Assembly: GCA_964583185.1 (NCBI GenBank)
Contig: CAZOVL010000002.1
Coordinates: forward strand, 1 to 64,000
Direction of reading: 5' to 3'
Length of the DNA stretch: 64,000 nt
From: Bacteroides_E sp964583185
Lineage (GTDB): Bacteria > Bacteroidota > Bacteroidia > Bacteroidales > Bacteroidaceae
Positions 18,707-26,923 of the stretch are shown here, in pieces. The position numbers were made by a program, and so were the translations under genes. Numbering within the stretch: the first letter of the stretch is position 1; every line of letters starts with the position of its first letter. A model generated the notes under the pieces. That model saw nothing but the letters and a program-made list of their open reading frames with translations, was not told the DNA's origin and made no database searches.

Positions 18707-20092
18707 ATGTTGAAACAAAAAACATTGAAGGATAGCTTTTCTTTAAGTGGAAAAGGCCTTCATACTGGTTTAAACTTGACTGTAACTTTTAATCCTGCAC
18801 CCGAGAATCACGGATACAAGATTCAACGGACAGATTTAGAAGGACAACCCATTATAGATGCTATAGCCGACAATGTTATAGAAACCACAAGAGGCACCGT
18901 CATTGCAAAAAAGGAAGCCAAAGTAAGTACCATTGAACACGGTATGGCTGCTTTATATGCATTAGGTGTTGACAACTGTTTAATTCAAGTAGATGGACCT
19001 GAATTTCCCATATTAGATGGAAGTGCCAAATACTTTGTAGAAGGAATTCAAAAAGTTGGCATGCAAGATCAGGCAGCCATTAAGGATTTCTATATCATTA
19101 AATCAAAAATAGAATTTAAAGATGAAGAAACAGGTTCTTCAATCATTGTTCTTCCCGATGAGCAATTTAGCTTAAACGTATTGATTTCCTATGACTCTAC
19201 AATTATTCCTAACCAATATGCAACATTAGAAAGCATGGGTGATTTCCCTACGGAGATAGCCGGTAGCCGTACATTTGTCTTTGTACGAGAAATTGAGCCA
19301 CTATTAAATGTAGGATTAATTAAAGGGGGAGATTTAGAAAATGCCATAGTTATCTACGAGCGTGAAATGTCTCAAGAGAACTTCAATAAACTAGCTGACG
19401 TAATGAACGTTCCTTATATGGATGCTAAAGAGTTGGGCTACATCAACACAAAACCTTTGGTATGGCCAAATGAATGTGCTCGCCACAAACTGCTTGACGT
19501 TATTGGAGATTTAGCTTTAATAGGAAAACCTATCAAAGGAAGAATTATAGCTACTCGTCCCGGACATACTGTAAACAACAAGCTTGCACGTCAAATGAGA
19601 AAAGCCATTCGCTTAAACGAAATACAAGCCCCTATATATAACTGTAACGAAGAACCGGTAATGGATATTAATCGTATCCGTGAACTTCTTCCTCATCGTT
19701 ATCCTTTTCAAATGGTTGACAAAGTGATTGAAATAGGAGCAAACTATATTGTAGGAGTAAAAAATATAGCCTCAAACGAGACTCACTTTCTTGGGCACTT
19801 CCCTGAAGAACCGGTAATGCCTGGTGTATTACAGGTAGAAGCAATGGCTCAAGTGGGCGGTTTGTTAGTACTAAATCAATTGGATGAACCCGAGAGATAC
19901 TCCACCTACTTTATGAAGTTGGACAATGTAAAATTCAGACAAAAAGTTGTTCCCGGGGATACATTAGTATTTAAGGTGGAGCTGTTGGCGCCTATCCGCC
20001 GAGGAATTTCAACAATGAAAGGATATGCATTTGTTGGAGAAAAATTAGTGTGTGAAGCCGAGTTTATGGCACAAATTATAAAAAACAAATAA
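18707..20092 (+). CDS. lpxC/fabZ: Bifunctional UDP-3-O-acyl-GlcNAc deacetylase / 3-hydroxyacyl-ACP dehydratase
   Basis: A 461-residue fusion of two enzymes. Residues 1 to about 305 are LpxC, the zinc deacetylase that commits to lipid A synthesis, with zinc ligands in TIEHGMAAL (about H77) and HKLLDVIGD (H and D, about 260-264). Residues about 315-461 are FabZ, with LLPHRYPFQMVDKV, the catalytic histidine in HFPEEPVMPG and the glutamate in QVEAMAQ. The fusion is well known in Bacteroidetes and ties the balance of lipid A and fatty acids to one polypeptide. It lies between lpxD and lpxA. Confidence 0.97.
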   Translation: MLKQKTLKDSFSLSGKGLHTGLNLTVTFNPAPENHGYKIQRTDLEGQPIIDAIADNVIETTRGTVIAKKEAKVSTIEHGMAALYALGVDNCLIQVDGPEFPILDGSAKYFVEGIQKVGMQDQAAIKDFYIIKSKIEFKDEETGSSIIVLPDEQFSLNVLISYDSTIIPNQYATLESMGDFPTEIAGSRTFVFVREIEPLLNVGLIKGGDLENAIVIYEREMSQENFNKLADVMNVPYMDAKELGYINTKPLVWPNECARHKLLDVIGDLALIGKPIKGRIIATRPGHTVNNKLARQMRKAIRLNEIQAPIYNCNEEPVMDINRIRELLPHRYPFQMVDKVIEIGANYIVGVKNIASNETHFLGHFPEEPVMPGVLQVEAMAQVGGLLVLNQLDEPERYSTYFMKLDNVKFRQKVVPGDTLVFKVELLAPIRRGISTMKGYAFVGEKLVCEAEFMAQIIKNK

Positions 20093-20102
20093 GTAATAAA
20101 AT

Positions 20103-20870
20103 ATGATAAGTTCTCTGGCTTTTGTACATCCTGAAGCAATACTGGGAAAAAATGTTGAAGTAAATGCTTTTGCATACATCGACAAGAATGTAGTTATAGG
20201 CGATAATACTAAAATAATGCCCAATGCCGTAATTCTTGATGGAGCAAGAATAGGAAATGGAAATACCATATTTCCAGGAGCAGTTATTAGTGCCATCCCC
20301 CAAGATTTGAAGTTTGCAGGAGAAGAAACAACAGTTGAGATTGGAGAAAATAATATAATCAGGGAAAATGTAACCATAAACAGAGGCACTGTAGCCAAAG
20401 GTAAAACCTGCGTAGGTAGCAACAACCTTTTAATGGAAACGGTTCATATTGCACACGATGCCATTGTTGGCAATGAATGTATCATTGGAAATGGAACAAA
20501 AATAGCCGGAGAGGTTATTATTGATGATTTTTCCATTGTAAGTGCCAGTGTGTTGATGCATCAATTCTGTCACATTGGAGGTTATGGAATGATTCAAGGT
20601 GGAGCTAGATTTAGCAAGGACATTCCTCCATACATCATTGCAGGTAGAGACCCCATTAGATATAGTGGTATAAACATCATTGGATTACGAAGAAAAGGGT
20701 TCTCCAATGAAGTCATAGACGCTATTCACGATTCTTATCGTATCATCTATCAACAAGGATTAAATCGTGAAGAGGCATTAGAAAAGATAGAACAAGAAAT
20801 TCCTATGAGTGATGAAATACGCTATATAATTAATTTTATCCGTAACTCTAAACGAGGAATTATCGCATAA
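20103..20870 (+). CDS. lpxA: UDP-N-acetylglucosamine O-acyltransferase
   Basis: LpxA transfers the first 3-hydroxyacyl chain to UDP-GlcNAc in lipid A synthesis. The 255-residue protein is the usual length, with a long hexapeptide-repeat beta-helix (to about residue 190), the catalytic histidine near residue 117 in ETVHIAHDAIVGN and a helical C-terminal domain (GLRRKGFSNEVIDAI). It follows lpxC/fabZ by ten bases and is closed by a strong terminator. Confidence 0.97.
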   Translation: MISSLAFVHPEAILGKNVEVNAFAYIDKNVVIGDNTKIMPNAVILDGARIGNGNTIFPGAVISAIPQDLKFAGEETTVEIGENNIIRENVTINRGTVAKGKTCVGSNNLLMETVHIAHDAIVGNECIIGNGTKIAGEVIIDDFSIVSASVLMHQFCHIGGYGMIQGGARFSKDIPPYIIAGRDPIRYSGINIIGLRRKGFSNEVIDAIHDSYRIIYQQGLNREEALEKIEQEIPMSDEIRYIINFIRNSKRGIIA

Positions 20871-20891
20871 CATTTTCTCGAAAAATTATAT

Positions 20892-20920
20892 AAAGGGACT
20901 TCTAAGAGGTCCCTTTTTTT
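20892..20920 (+). terminator. Intrinsic terminator after the lpx operon
   Basis: A hairpin with arms AAAGGGAC and GTCCCTTT (about 20892-20916) followed by a T-run. It lies about 20 bases after the lpxA stop. Confidence 0.85.
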
Positions 20921-21000
20921 ATAAAAAGAGAAAAGCCATTAGGTCTTTTTCTTTTTTTTATTATTTTTACACTATTAATTAGATTTACACCTTTATAGCT

Positions 21001-21561
21001 ATGACATATAAATTCACCATTATATCTGAAGAGGTAGCAGGTTTTGTTAGAGACATACAAATAGACTCTGAATCTACCTTTCTTGAATTACATAACAGCA
21101 TATTCAAATCCATTGGATATACTCAAGTAACCAATGCTGCCTTCTTAATTTGTGACAAATATTGGGACCCTGAAGAAGAGGTTTACCTTAAAGAAATAGA
21201 TAACAACCCTGAGTTCGATACTTGGCTAATGGAAGATACTTCGTTAGACCATTTTCTAGAAGAAGAACGTCAACGCCTCATCCATATGTTTGACTTAGAG
21301 AATCAAAGAGGTTTTCACATTGAATTAACCGAGATTATTCCGGGAGCCTCTCTTGATAAGCCTCAATGTACACGATCTAAGGGTGATGCACCTCAACAAA
21401 AACTAACTGAAGAAGAAATTATTGCGTTGGAAAGCAATGTTGATTTGGATGAAGACTTCTACGGTAGCGTAGATTTCGATTTAGATGACTTGTTATCCTT
21501 TGAGGGTAGAGAAGAAGACGAACAAGAGCAGGAACAAGAACAAGAACAAGTTAAAGAGTAG
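21001..21561 (+). CDS. pRiA4b ORF3-like (IS1096 passenger TnpR-like) protein
   Basis: A 186-residue cytoplasmic protein whose N-terminal 100 residues (YKFTIISEEVAGFVRDIQID, then FLICDKYWDPEEEVYLKE) resemble the plasmid pRiA4b ORF-3 family, whose function is unknown. Despite the family's plasmid name, this copy is in a conserved chromosomal setting between lpxA and miaA, with no transposase nearby. The C-terminal third is very acidic and ends in five Glu-Gln pairs. It is 29 bases upstream of miaA and probably shares its transcript. Confidence 0.75.
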   Translation: MTYKFTIISEEVAGFVRDIQIDSESTFLELHNSIFKSIGYTQVTNAAFLICDKYWDPEEEVYLKEIDNNPEFDTWLMEDTSLDHFLEEERQRLIHMFDLENQRGFHIELTEIIPGASLDKPQCTRSKGDAPQQKLTEEEIIALESNVDLDEDFYGSVDFDLDDLLSFEGREEDEQEQEQEQEQVKE

Positions 21562-21590
21562 TTACATTAAAGTACAGGGAGTTGTAGAAA

Positions 21591-22502
21591 ATGAAGGAAC
21601 ACACACTGATAGTCCTTGTTGGTCCTACAGGTGTTGGAAAAACAGAACTTAGTTTACGCATTGCTGAACACTTAAATACTTGTATTATTTCAGCAGACTC
21701 CCGACAACTATACAAAGACATAACCATTGGAACAGCTGCTCCAACTACAGAGCAGCTTTCAAGAGTTCCCCATCACTTTGTGGGTATTTTAGATTTAGCC
21801 GATTATTATAGTGCAGCACAATATGAAACTGAGGTTTTAGCAAAATTAGCTCATCTATTTCCCAACAACCCCAACATCTTACTTACAGGTGGCTCCATGC
21901 TATATGTAGATGCCATATGTAAAGGCATTGATGATATGCCTACCATTGACAATGAAACACGTCAATTCATCTTGGAAAAATTCAATAAAGAAGGATTAGA
22001 ACACTTAACCCGTGAACTGAAACTCCTTGACCCTGAGTACTACTATAAAGTAGATCTCAAGAACCATAAACGGGTAATACACGCGTTAGAGATTTGCTAT
22101 ATGACCGGTAAGCCTTACTCTTCGTTTCGAACCAGAGATTCCAAGGATCGTCCATTCAACATATTAAAGATTGGGCTACAACGTGACCGGTTGGAGCTAT
22201 ATCAGCGAATCAATCAAAGAGTGGAAGAGATGATTGAGTTAGGTGTGGTTGAAGAAGCTCAAAGAGTATTTCCACAGAGACACTTAAACTCATTAAATAC
22301 AGTGGGGTATAAAGAGCTTTTCAAGTACATTGAAGGGGAATGGGATTTACCCTTTGCCATTCAAAAAATACAAAGAAACACACGTGTATATGCTAAAAAA
22401 CAGATGACTTGGTTCAAACGTGATACGGATATAAAGTGGTTCCATCCTTCTGAAGAAGAACAGATATTATCTTATATCAACCAATTCATAGCTAAAAAGT
22501 AG
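21591..22502 (+). CDS. miaA: tRNA dimethylallyltransferase
   Basis: MiaA adds a dimethylallyl group to A37 of tRNAs that read codons starting with U. The 303-residue protein has the P-loop LVGPTGVGKTELS at residues 10-20, the catalytic segment ISADSRQLYKDITIGTA, the TGGSMLYVDAI motif and the tRNA-binding TVGYKELFKYIEGE. Length and motifs fit well. It is on its own or with the upstream acidic protein; the next gene is convergent. Confidence 0.97.
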   Translation: MKEHTLIVLVGPTGVGKTELSLRIAEHLNTCIISADSRQLYKDITIGTAAPTTEQLSRVPHHFVGILDLADYYSAAQYETEVLAKLAHLFPNNPNILLTGGSMLYVDAICKGIDDMPTIDNETRQFILEKFNKEGLEHLTRELKLLDPEYYYKVDLKNHKRVIHALEICYMTGKPYSSFRTRDSKDRPFNILKIGLQRDRLELYQRINQRVEEMIELGVVEEAQRVFPQRHLNSLNTVGYKELFKYIEGEWDLPFAIQKIQRNTRVYAKKQMTWFKRDTDIKWFHPSEEEQILSYINQFIAKK

Positions 22503-22544
22503 CTCTTCTTCTTTTTTCAATAGCTTCTAAAATGGGATACACTA

Positions 22545-23717
22545 TTATTCATAATGTTTATCATAAACAACCTTCAGCTGATGAAGTGCTCTCAATAATG
22601 TATCTTGCGTACAGCCCACATTGATACGCATAAAGCCACTACCCTCTTTACCGTATGATATTCCTGTATTTAGAACCAAACCAGCTTCTCTAAAGAAAGC
22701 ATCCAACGCATCATCCGAAAGGTTTAATGCTCTACAATCTAGAAAAACCAAAAATGAGGCTTGAGGCTCAATGTACTTAATTAAAGGTAATTGTTTGTCA
22801 ACAAAATCAGTTAAGAGACGGATATTATCTTCAATATAAGTCAAAACACCTTTTAGCCACTCACCACACTCTTCATAAGCTGAAACGAGTGTTTGATAAG
22901 CAAAAATATTGCCCGAACCTACGTGTAAAGCATCTATAAACTGATTGTAACGAACTCGTATTTCTTTATTTTTTATAATGGCATAAGAGCTACTCAATCC
23001 TGCCATATTGAATGCTTTACTGGGAGACATAAACGTAATGCCATGTTCTTCAGCTAGTGGGGATGATTTAAAATAAGTAGTATGATGATTACCGGATAAA
23101 GTTAAATCTGCGTGTATCTCATCAGAAATAACCAAGACCTTATTATCACTGCATATTTGAGCTATTCTTGCCAATTCTTCTTTTGTCCAAACTCTTCCTC
23201 CCGGATTGTGAGGATTACATAAAATGAGTAGTTTACATCCTTGAATGTCTTTTTCAAATTGATTAAAATCAATAGACATCACCTCATTTTCAAGCTTCAG
23301 CGAATGGAAAACAACAGTTCTGCCATTACTTTGTGTTACATTAAAAAAAGGAGAGTAAACAGGGGACATTACCATAACCTTATCTAAAGGTTCTGTAAAA
23401 CATTGAAGTACAAAAGCAATGCCACGAACAATTCCAGGTGTAAAAATAAGTTCCTCTTTAGAAACAGCTAAGCCAAAACGTTGATTTACCCATTGAATAA
23501 TTGCTTTATACCAAGTATCGGGAATCAATCCATACCCCAAAACACCATGAGCTATTTTTTGACTAATAGCATCCAGAACAGGTTGAGGTGTTTGAAAATC
23601 CATATCTGCTACCCAAAGAGGAATAGCACCTGCATCCTCTTTCGTTATGTAAGGAGAATCGTATTTAATTGAGTCTGTATCCCATCTATTGATGGGTTTA
23701 TCAAAGTTATATTGCAT
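22545..23717 (-). CDS. PatB/MalY-type PLP aminotransferase (cystathionine beta-lyase-like)
   Basis: A 390-residue fold-type I PLP enzyme of the MalY/PatB branch, many members of which act as cystathionine beta-lyases. It starts with the branch-typical FDKPINRWDTDSIKYD and IPLWVADMDFQTPQPV. The PLP-binding motifs are CNPHNPGGRVWTKEEL, ISDEIHADLTL and the Schiff-base lysine near residue 233 in SPSKAFNMAGL. It is cytoplasmic and may give homocysteine or break down cysteine compounds; the substrate is not proven. It converges on miaA and has its own promoter box at 23745-23752. Confidence 0.88.
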   Translation of the reverse strand: MQYNFDKPINRWDTDSIKYDSPYITKEDAGAIPLWVADMDFQTPQPVLDAISQKIAHGVLGYGLIPDTWYKAIIQWVNQRFGLAVSKEELIFTPGIVRGIAFVLQCFTEPLDKVMVMSPVYSPFFNVTQSNGRTVVFHSLKLENEVMSIDFNQFEKDIQGCKLLILCNPHNPGGRVWTKEELARIAQICSDNKVLVISDEIHADLTLSGNHHTTYFKSSPLAEEHGITFMSPSKAFNMAGLSSSYAIIKNKEIRVRYNQFIDALHVGSGNIFAYQTLVSAYEECGEWLKGVLTYIEDNIRLLTDFVDKQLPLIKYIEPQASFLVFLDCRALNLSDDALDAFFREAGLVLNTGISYGKEGSGFMRINVGCTQDTLLRALHQLKVVYDKHYE

Positions 23718-23744
23718 AATTCGTAGATTTTTGTCATTTCAATC

Positions 23745-23752
23745 CAAAGATA
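23745..23752 (-). promoter_or_regulatory. Promoter -7 box for the PatB-type gene
   Basis: TATCTTTG on the minus strand, an exact match to the Bacteroides -7 consensus, 28 bases upstream of the start codon at 23717. Confidence 0.6.
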
Positions 23753-23916
23753 ATCTTTTCAAAAAATCTAAATAAGAAAATCATGCACTTTTATTCTGAT
23801 TGAATTCAATTAAAAGAATAACTCAAACAAGTAAAAAACAAGAAAAGATTACTATTTAAATTCAATTTCAATTAAGCCTCCGTAAGGGTTAAAATCAAAA
23901 AGAACTTTCTCATTAT

Positions 23917-25686
23917 CTATCTTTGTATACAAAACTTCCCATCTTGTTTCACTCTTACTTTTTTAAGTTTCTCCTTATTCAAGATCATGGTTAGTTCTTG
24001 AGTGAAGAGTTTTTTATCTAATGATAAAAGAGGTCTTACCTTTAATCTATTCTTACTTAAGTCCTCAATCTTAAGCATGATATGTTCACGCTCTTTTACA
24101 TAAGATGCCACATCATGAAAAGTCCCTACCCAAATGGAATCTTCTAGAGCTTTAACTGAATCTAAATGATCTTTAAATATCGAGAGGTCAAGAAAGGCAT
24201 CATATCCGTAGGTCATACCATGAGTCATCCCAACACCCCAGTCTCTTTTTTCCATAAGTGTTTGCACCCATTTATTCAAGTCTTCTGAGGTGGACTTAGA
24301 TCCAATAGCACGTTGTTTAGTACGTGTACCTACTCTATTTTTAGAAGCTAAAGATCTTACCAACTCATTATGAGCATTATTAGCATAACAAAAGGTTCGA
24401 GGCCAAATGCCTATATTAGCATAAATGATGCTATCATTTTTTTCTATTTCCTTTTTTATTTCTTCAACTCCAATAGTTGTTAACTTTTTATGCGACCAAC
24501 CATGATTCGATATTTCATGTCCATCAACTGCCATTTCTTTAAGATTGTTCCAGCTTACTCTAGTTGTATCTATAGGAGCAACATCACTTTTATTTATTTT
24601 TGCTCCATTAATCCAAAAAGTCCCTTGATACCCATATTCTTTAAACCAAGGAGCCACAATAGTATAATGCTCTTTCAATCCATCATCAAAAGTATAACTA
24701 ATAGCACATTGTTTATCTCCTTTAAATTTAGCGATACTTAATAATTTCTTATCTTCAGAGTATATGACATTATCTATCTTTTGTATATCAGGTCCAATAG
24801 CACCTATTTCCACCAATTTATTATACATCTGTAGTCCTAAATATTCAGAAGAAATATGTGTGAAGTGTAATTTATCATCTTGCAATTCCCCTTTAGACAT
24901 ATCAATGACATGACAATTTATATCATCTTTGGATAAACGATACATCGCATCCTCTACTTCTTTATTATATCTTTTGTTAAAATGAGGAATTGTTCCATAG
25001 ATAAATGGAAGTTGCATATATGTCTCTTTTCCTGTCTTATTCACAAGAAAGGTTCGAACATGGTTTAACACATTCTTTATGTTTTCATAATATTTATCCC
25101 CTACTTGAGAATCACTTTCTCCTTGGTGCCACAAAAATGCAACAATTTCATATTCTCTATTCAGTTTTGAAAGAGTAACATCAATACATTTAGAAATATT
25201 CTCTTCAAATGAAAGCAAAAGAGACTTTCCCCCATTTATTGTAGATTTAGTTTGAGATAACCAATTTTCATCTGCTGACCAATAATAACCTCCACCAGAC
25301 ATAACAGATGTATCAATGGCTGTTCCTCCACGAGACCACTTTATAACATAAAAATCCTCTTGTAAAGCTTGATCCAACCAATAATAAGTTATAGCATCAT
25401 AAGCCCAACGATTGGGATTATTCTCATCAAACATTTTAGGCCAAAAAGGTAGAAAACGCCCGGTAATTGTTTGATTAGAATTACCACTACTCCACTTACA
25501 GTACTTATACTGTTTATTTTCTAATTGACGAATATAATCAGGTAGATCTTCATTAAAAACTCGTCCATCTGTATTTGACTGGCCTGCTGTTATTATTACT
25601 TTTATCGGTTTTGACGATTTTCCTTCAGTTCTGCATATAGATAGGTTAATAAAAAGGAACAAAAGAAATAAATACTTATGCTTCAT
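23917..25686 (-). CDS. Secreted carbohydrate esterase: SGNH esterase fused to NodB polysaccharide deacetylase; 3' frameshift
   Basis: A 589-residue protein with a signal peptide. It has an SGNH-type (sialate O-acetylesterase-like) domain with AGQSNTDGR near residue 34 and LWHQGESDS near 187, followed by a polysaccharide deacetylase (NodB) domain with SYTFDDG near 332 and the zinc-binding SNHGWSHKK near 395. Such a protein could remove acetyl groups from a glycan in two ways. The reading frame stops at 23917, but a shift by one base at 23936-23937 continues it for another 27 residues (ending FNPYGGLIEIEFK, stop at 23852), so the gene seems to have lost one A of an A-run, or the sequence has an error there. 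It stands alone, with a promoter box at 25727-25734. The substrate is unknown. Confidence 0.85.
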   Translation of the reverse strand: MKHKYLFLLFLFINLSICRTEGKSSKPIKVIITAGQSNTDGRVFNEDLPDYIRQLENKQYKYCKWSSGNSNQTITGRFLPFWPKMFDENNPNRWAYDAITYYWLDQALQEDFYVIKWSRGGTAIDTSVMSGGGYYWSADENWLSQTKSTINGGKSLLLSFEENISKCIDVTLSKLNREYEIVAFLWHQGESDSQVGDKYYENIKNVLNHVRTFLVNKTGKETYMQLPFIYGTIPHFNKRYNKEVEDAMYRLSKDDINCHVIDMSKGELQDDKLHFTHISSEYLGLQMYNKLVEIGAIGPDIQKIDNVIYSEDKKLLSIAKFKGDKQCAISYTFDDGLKEHYTIVAPWFKEYGYQGTFWINGAKINKSDVAPIDTTRVSWNNLKEMAVDGHEISNHGWSHKKLTTIGVEEIKKEIEKNDSIIYANIGIWPRTFCYANNAHNELVRSLASKNRVGTRTKQRAIGSKSTSEDLNKWVQTLMEKRDWGVGMTHGMTYGYDAFLDLSIFKDHLDSVKALEDSIWVGTFHDVASYVKEREHIMLKIEDLSKNRLKVRPLLSLDKKLFTQELTMILNKEKLKKVRVKQDGKFCIQR

Positions 25687-25726
25687 AATTTTGTATTAGA
25701 TTAATATATAGTTCTATTGATTAATA

Positions 25727-25734
25727 CAAATTTA
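25727..25734 (-). promoter_or_regulatory. Promoter -7 box for the esterase/deacetylase gene
   Basis: TAAATTTG on the minus strand, 41 bases upstream of the start codon at 25686. No clear -33 box. Confidence 0.45.
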
Positions 25735-25871
25735 ATAAGAATAAAAGTAGAGGATTAGGTAAAATAATCTCCGATGTTTGGAATATTGTACACATATTCA
25801 ACAAAGACATAAAAAACAAGGACGTAATAATTAAATATTCAAATACAAGAAGCTTTCCTTTTTTTTACTTT

Positions 25872-25955
25872 TCATCGGTCTAGGACCGAAGGGCCTTCGG
25901 TCCTAGACCGAGAGGAGTTGAGTCCTAGACCGACACCCTTCCAGTCTTAGTCCCT
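25872..25955. repeat. 22-bp palindromic repeat array, copy A
   Basis: Four units at an exact 22-bp period. The 15-bp cores are at 25875-25889 (TCGGTCTAGGACCGA), 25897-25911 (TCGGTCCTAGACCGA), 25919-25933 (TGAGTCCTAGACCGA) and 25941-25955 (degenerate). Linkers are 7 bp. Each good core has a 6-bp inverted repeat around a TAG or CTA centre. The array is G+C-rich compared with the A+T-rich flanks and lies between divergent genes, so it is not a shared terminator. The rest of the 25687-26125 gap holds two promoter boxes and nothing else I recognise. Confidence 0.9.
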
Positions 25956-26086
25956 TTTCTATGCTATAGAAGCTGGTTTGCTTTTGAGCTAAAAAAAGCC
26001 ACAGATTATGTTAAATATTTTGCCTTCCCTAAAAGCAAATTAACCACTATTATTAAAAGATAATCGACATTTAGCGGATTAAGTTT

Positions 26087-26094
26087 TATTTTTG
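26087..26094 (+). promoter_or_regulatory. Promoter -7 box for the HAD phosphatase gene
   Basis: TATTTTTG, a match to the Bacteroides -7 consensus, 32 bases upstream of the start codon at 26126. Confidence 0.55.
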
Positions 26095-26125
26095 TAATAA
26101 GCTAAACCATAAGAAAAAAAATAAA

Positions 26126-26908
26126 ATGATAAAAGCTGTATTCTTAGATATTGACGGAACATTAGTTAGTTTCAAAACACACGAAATACCTAAATCTACT
26201 ATTGAAGCTCTACACAAAGCTAAAGAAAATGGAACTCGTATATTTATTGCCACAGGCAGACCTAAAGCTATTATAAACAACTTAGGAGCCTTAGGCAATA
26301 CTCTAATTGATGGATATGTTACCATGAATGGAGCTTATTGTTTTACCAGAGATGAGGTGCTTTATAAAAATAGCATCCCTCATAATGACGTACTTGAAAT
26401 TGCTGATGCAGCTAAACAAGAGGGGTTTGCTACTATTTTTGTAGGTGAGCACGACATAGCTGTTTATCAGAGAAACGATTGGGTTAAAGAGATTTTTCAA
26501 AACCAACTCAATGTACCTCCATTCCCTGAAATTTCTTTCAGTGAAATATTAAACAAAGAAATTTATCAGATTACTCCTTTCATAACTGAAGAGGAGGAGG
26601 ACTCATTGTTATCTCATTTATCTAACATTGAACCGGGCAGATGGCATCCGGCCTTTGTTGATATTACAGCAAAAGGAAATACCAAACAAAAAGGAATTGA
26701 TGTTATCATTGATCATTTTAACATTGACCTTAGTGAAACAATGGCTATTGGCGATGGGGGTAACGACATCAGTATGTTACAACATGCCCAAATTGGTGTA
26801 GCCATGGGTAATGCACGAAAAGAAGTACAAGCTAAGGCTGATTTTGTAACAAAGTCCGTTGATGATGGAGGAATTAGTTATGCTTTAAAAAACTTCAATA
26901 TCATTTAA
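26126..26908 (+). CDS. Cof-type HAD-family phosphatase
   Basis: A 260-residue haloacid-dehalogenase-type hydrolase of the Cof (type IIB) branch. The nucleophile motif is FLDIDGTLVSF at residues 6-16, motif II lies in IFIATGRPK, and the late motif AIGDGGNDISMLQHAQIGVAMGNA is typical of Cof enzymes. These act on sugar phosphates, pyridoxal phosphate or flavin phosphates in the cytoplasm; the substrate is not predictable. It is 15 bases upstream of the helicase gene, so the two are probably co-transcribed. Confidence 0.93.
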   Translation: MIKAVFLDIDGTLVSFKTHEIPKSTIEALHKAKENGTRIFIATGRPKAIINNLGALGNTLIDGYVTMNGAYCFTRDEVLYKNSIPHNDVLEIADAAKQEGFATIFVGEHDIAVYQRNDWVKEIFQNQLNVPPFPEISFSEILNKEIYQITPFITEEEEDSLLSHLSNIEPGRWHPAFVDITAKGNTKQKGIDVIIDHFNIDLSETMAIGDGGNDISMLQHAQIGVAMGNARKEVQAKADFVTKSVDDGGISYALKNFNII

Positions 26909-26923
26909 TTACAGCACTAAAGT

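Noticed and set aside
21001..21561. Mobile-element gene because of the plasmid and IS1096 name of its family
   Set aside because: There is no transposase, inverted repeat or odd base composition nearby, and the gene sits in a housekeeping setting between lpxA and miaA.
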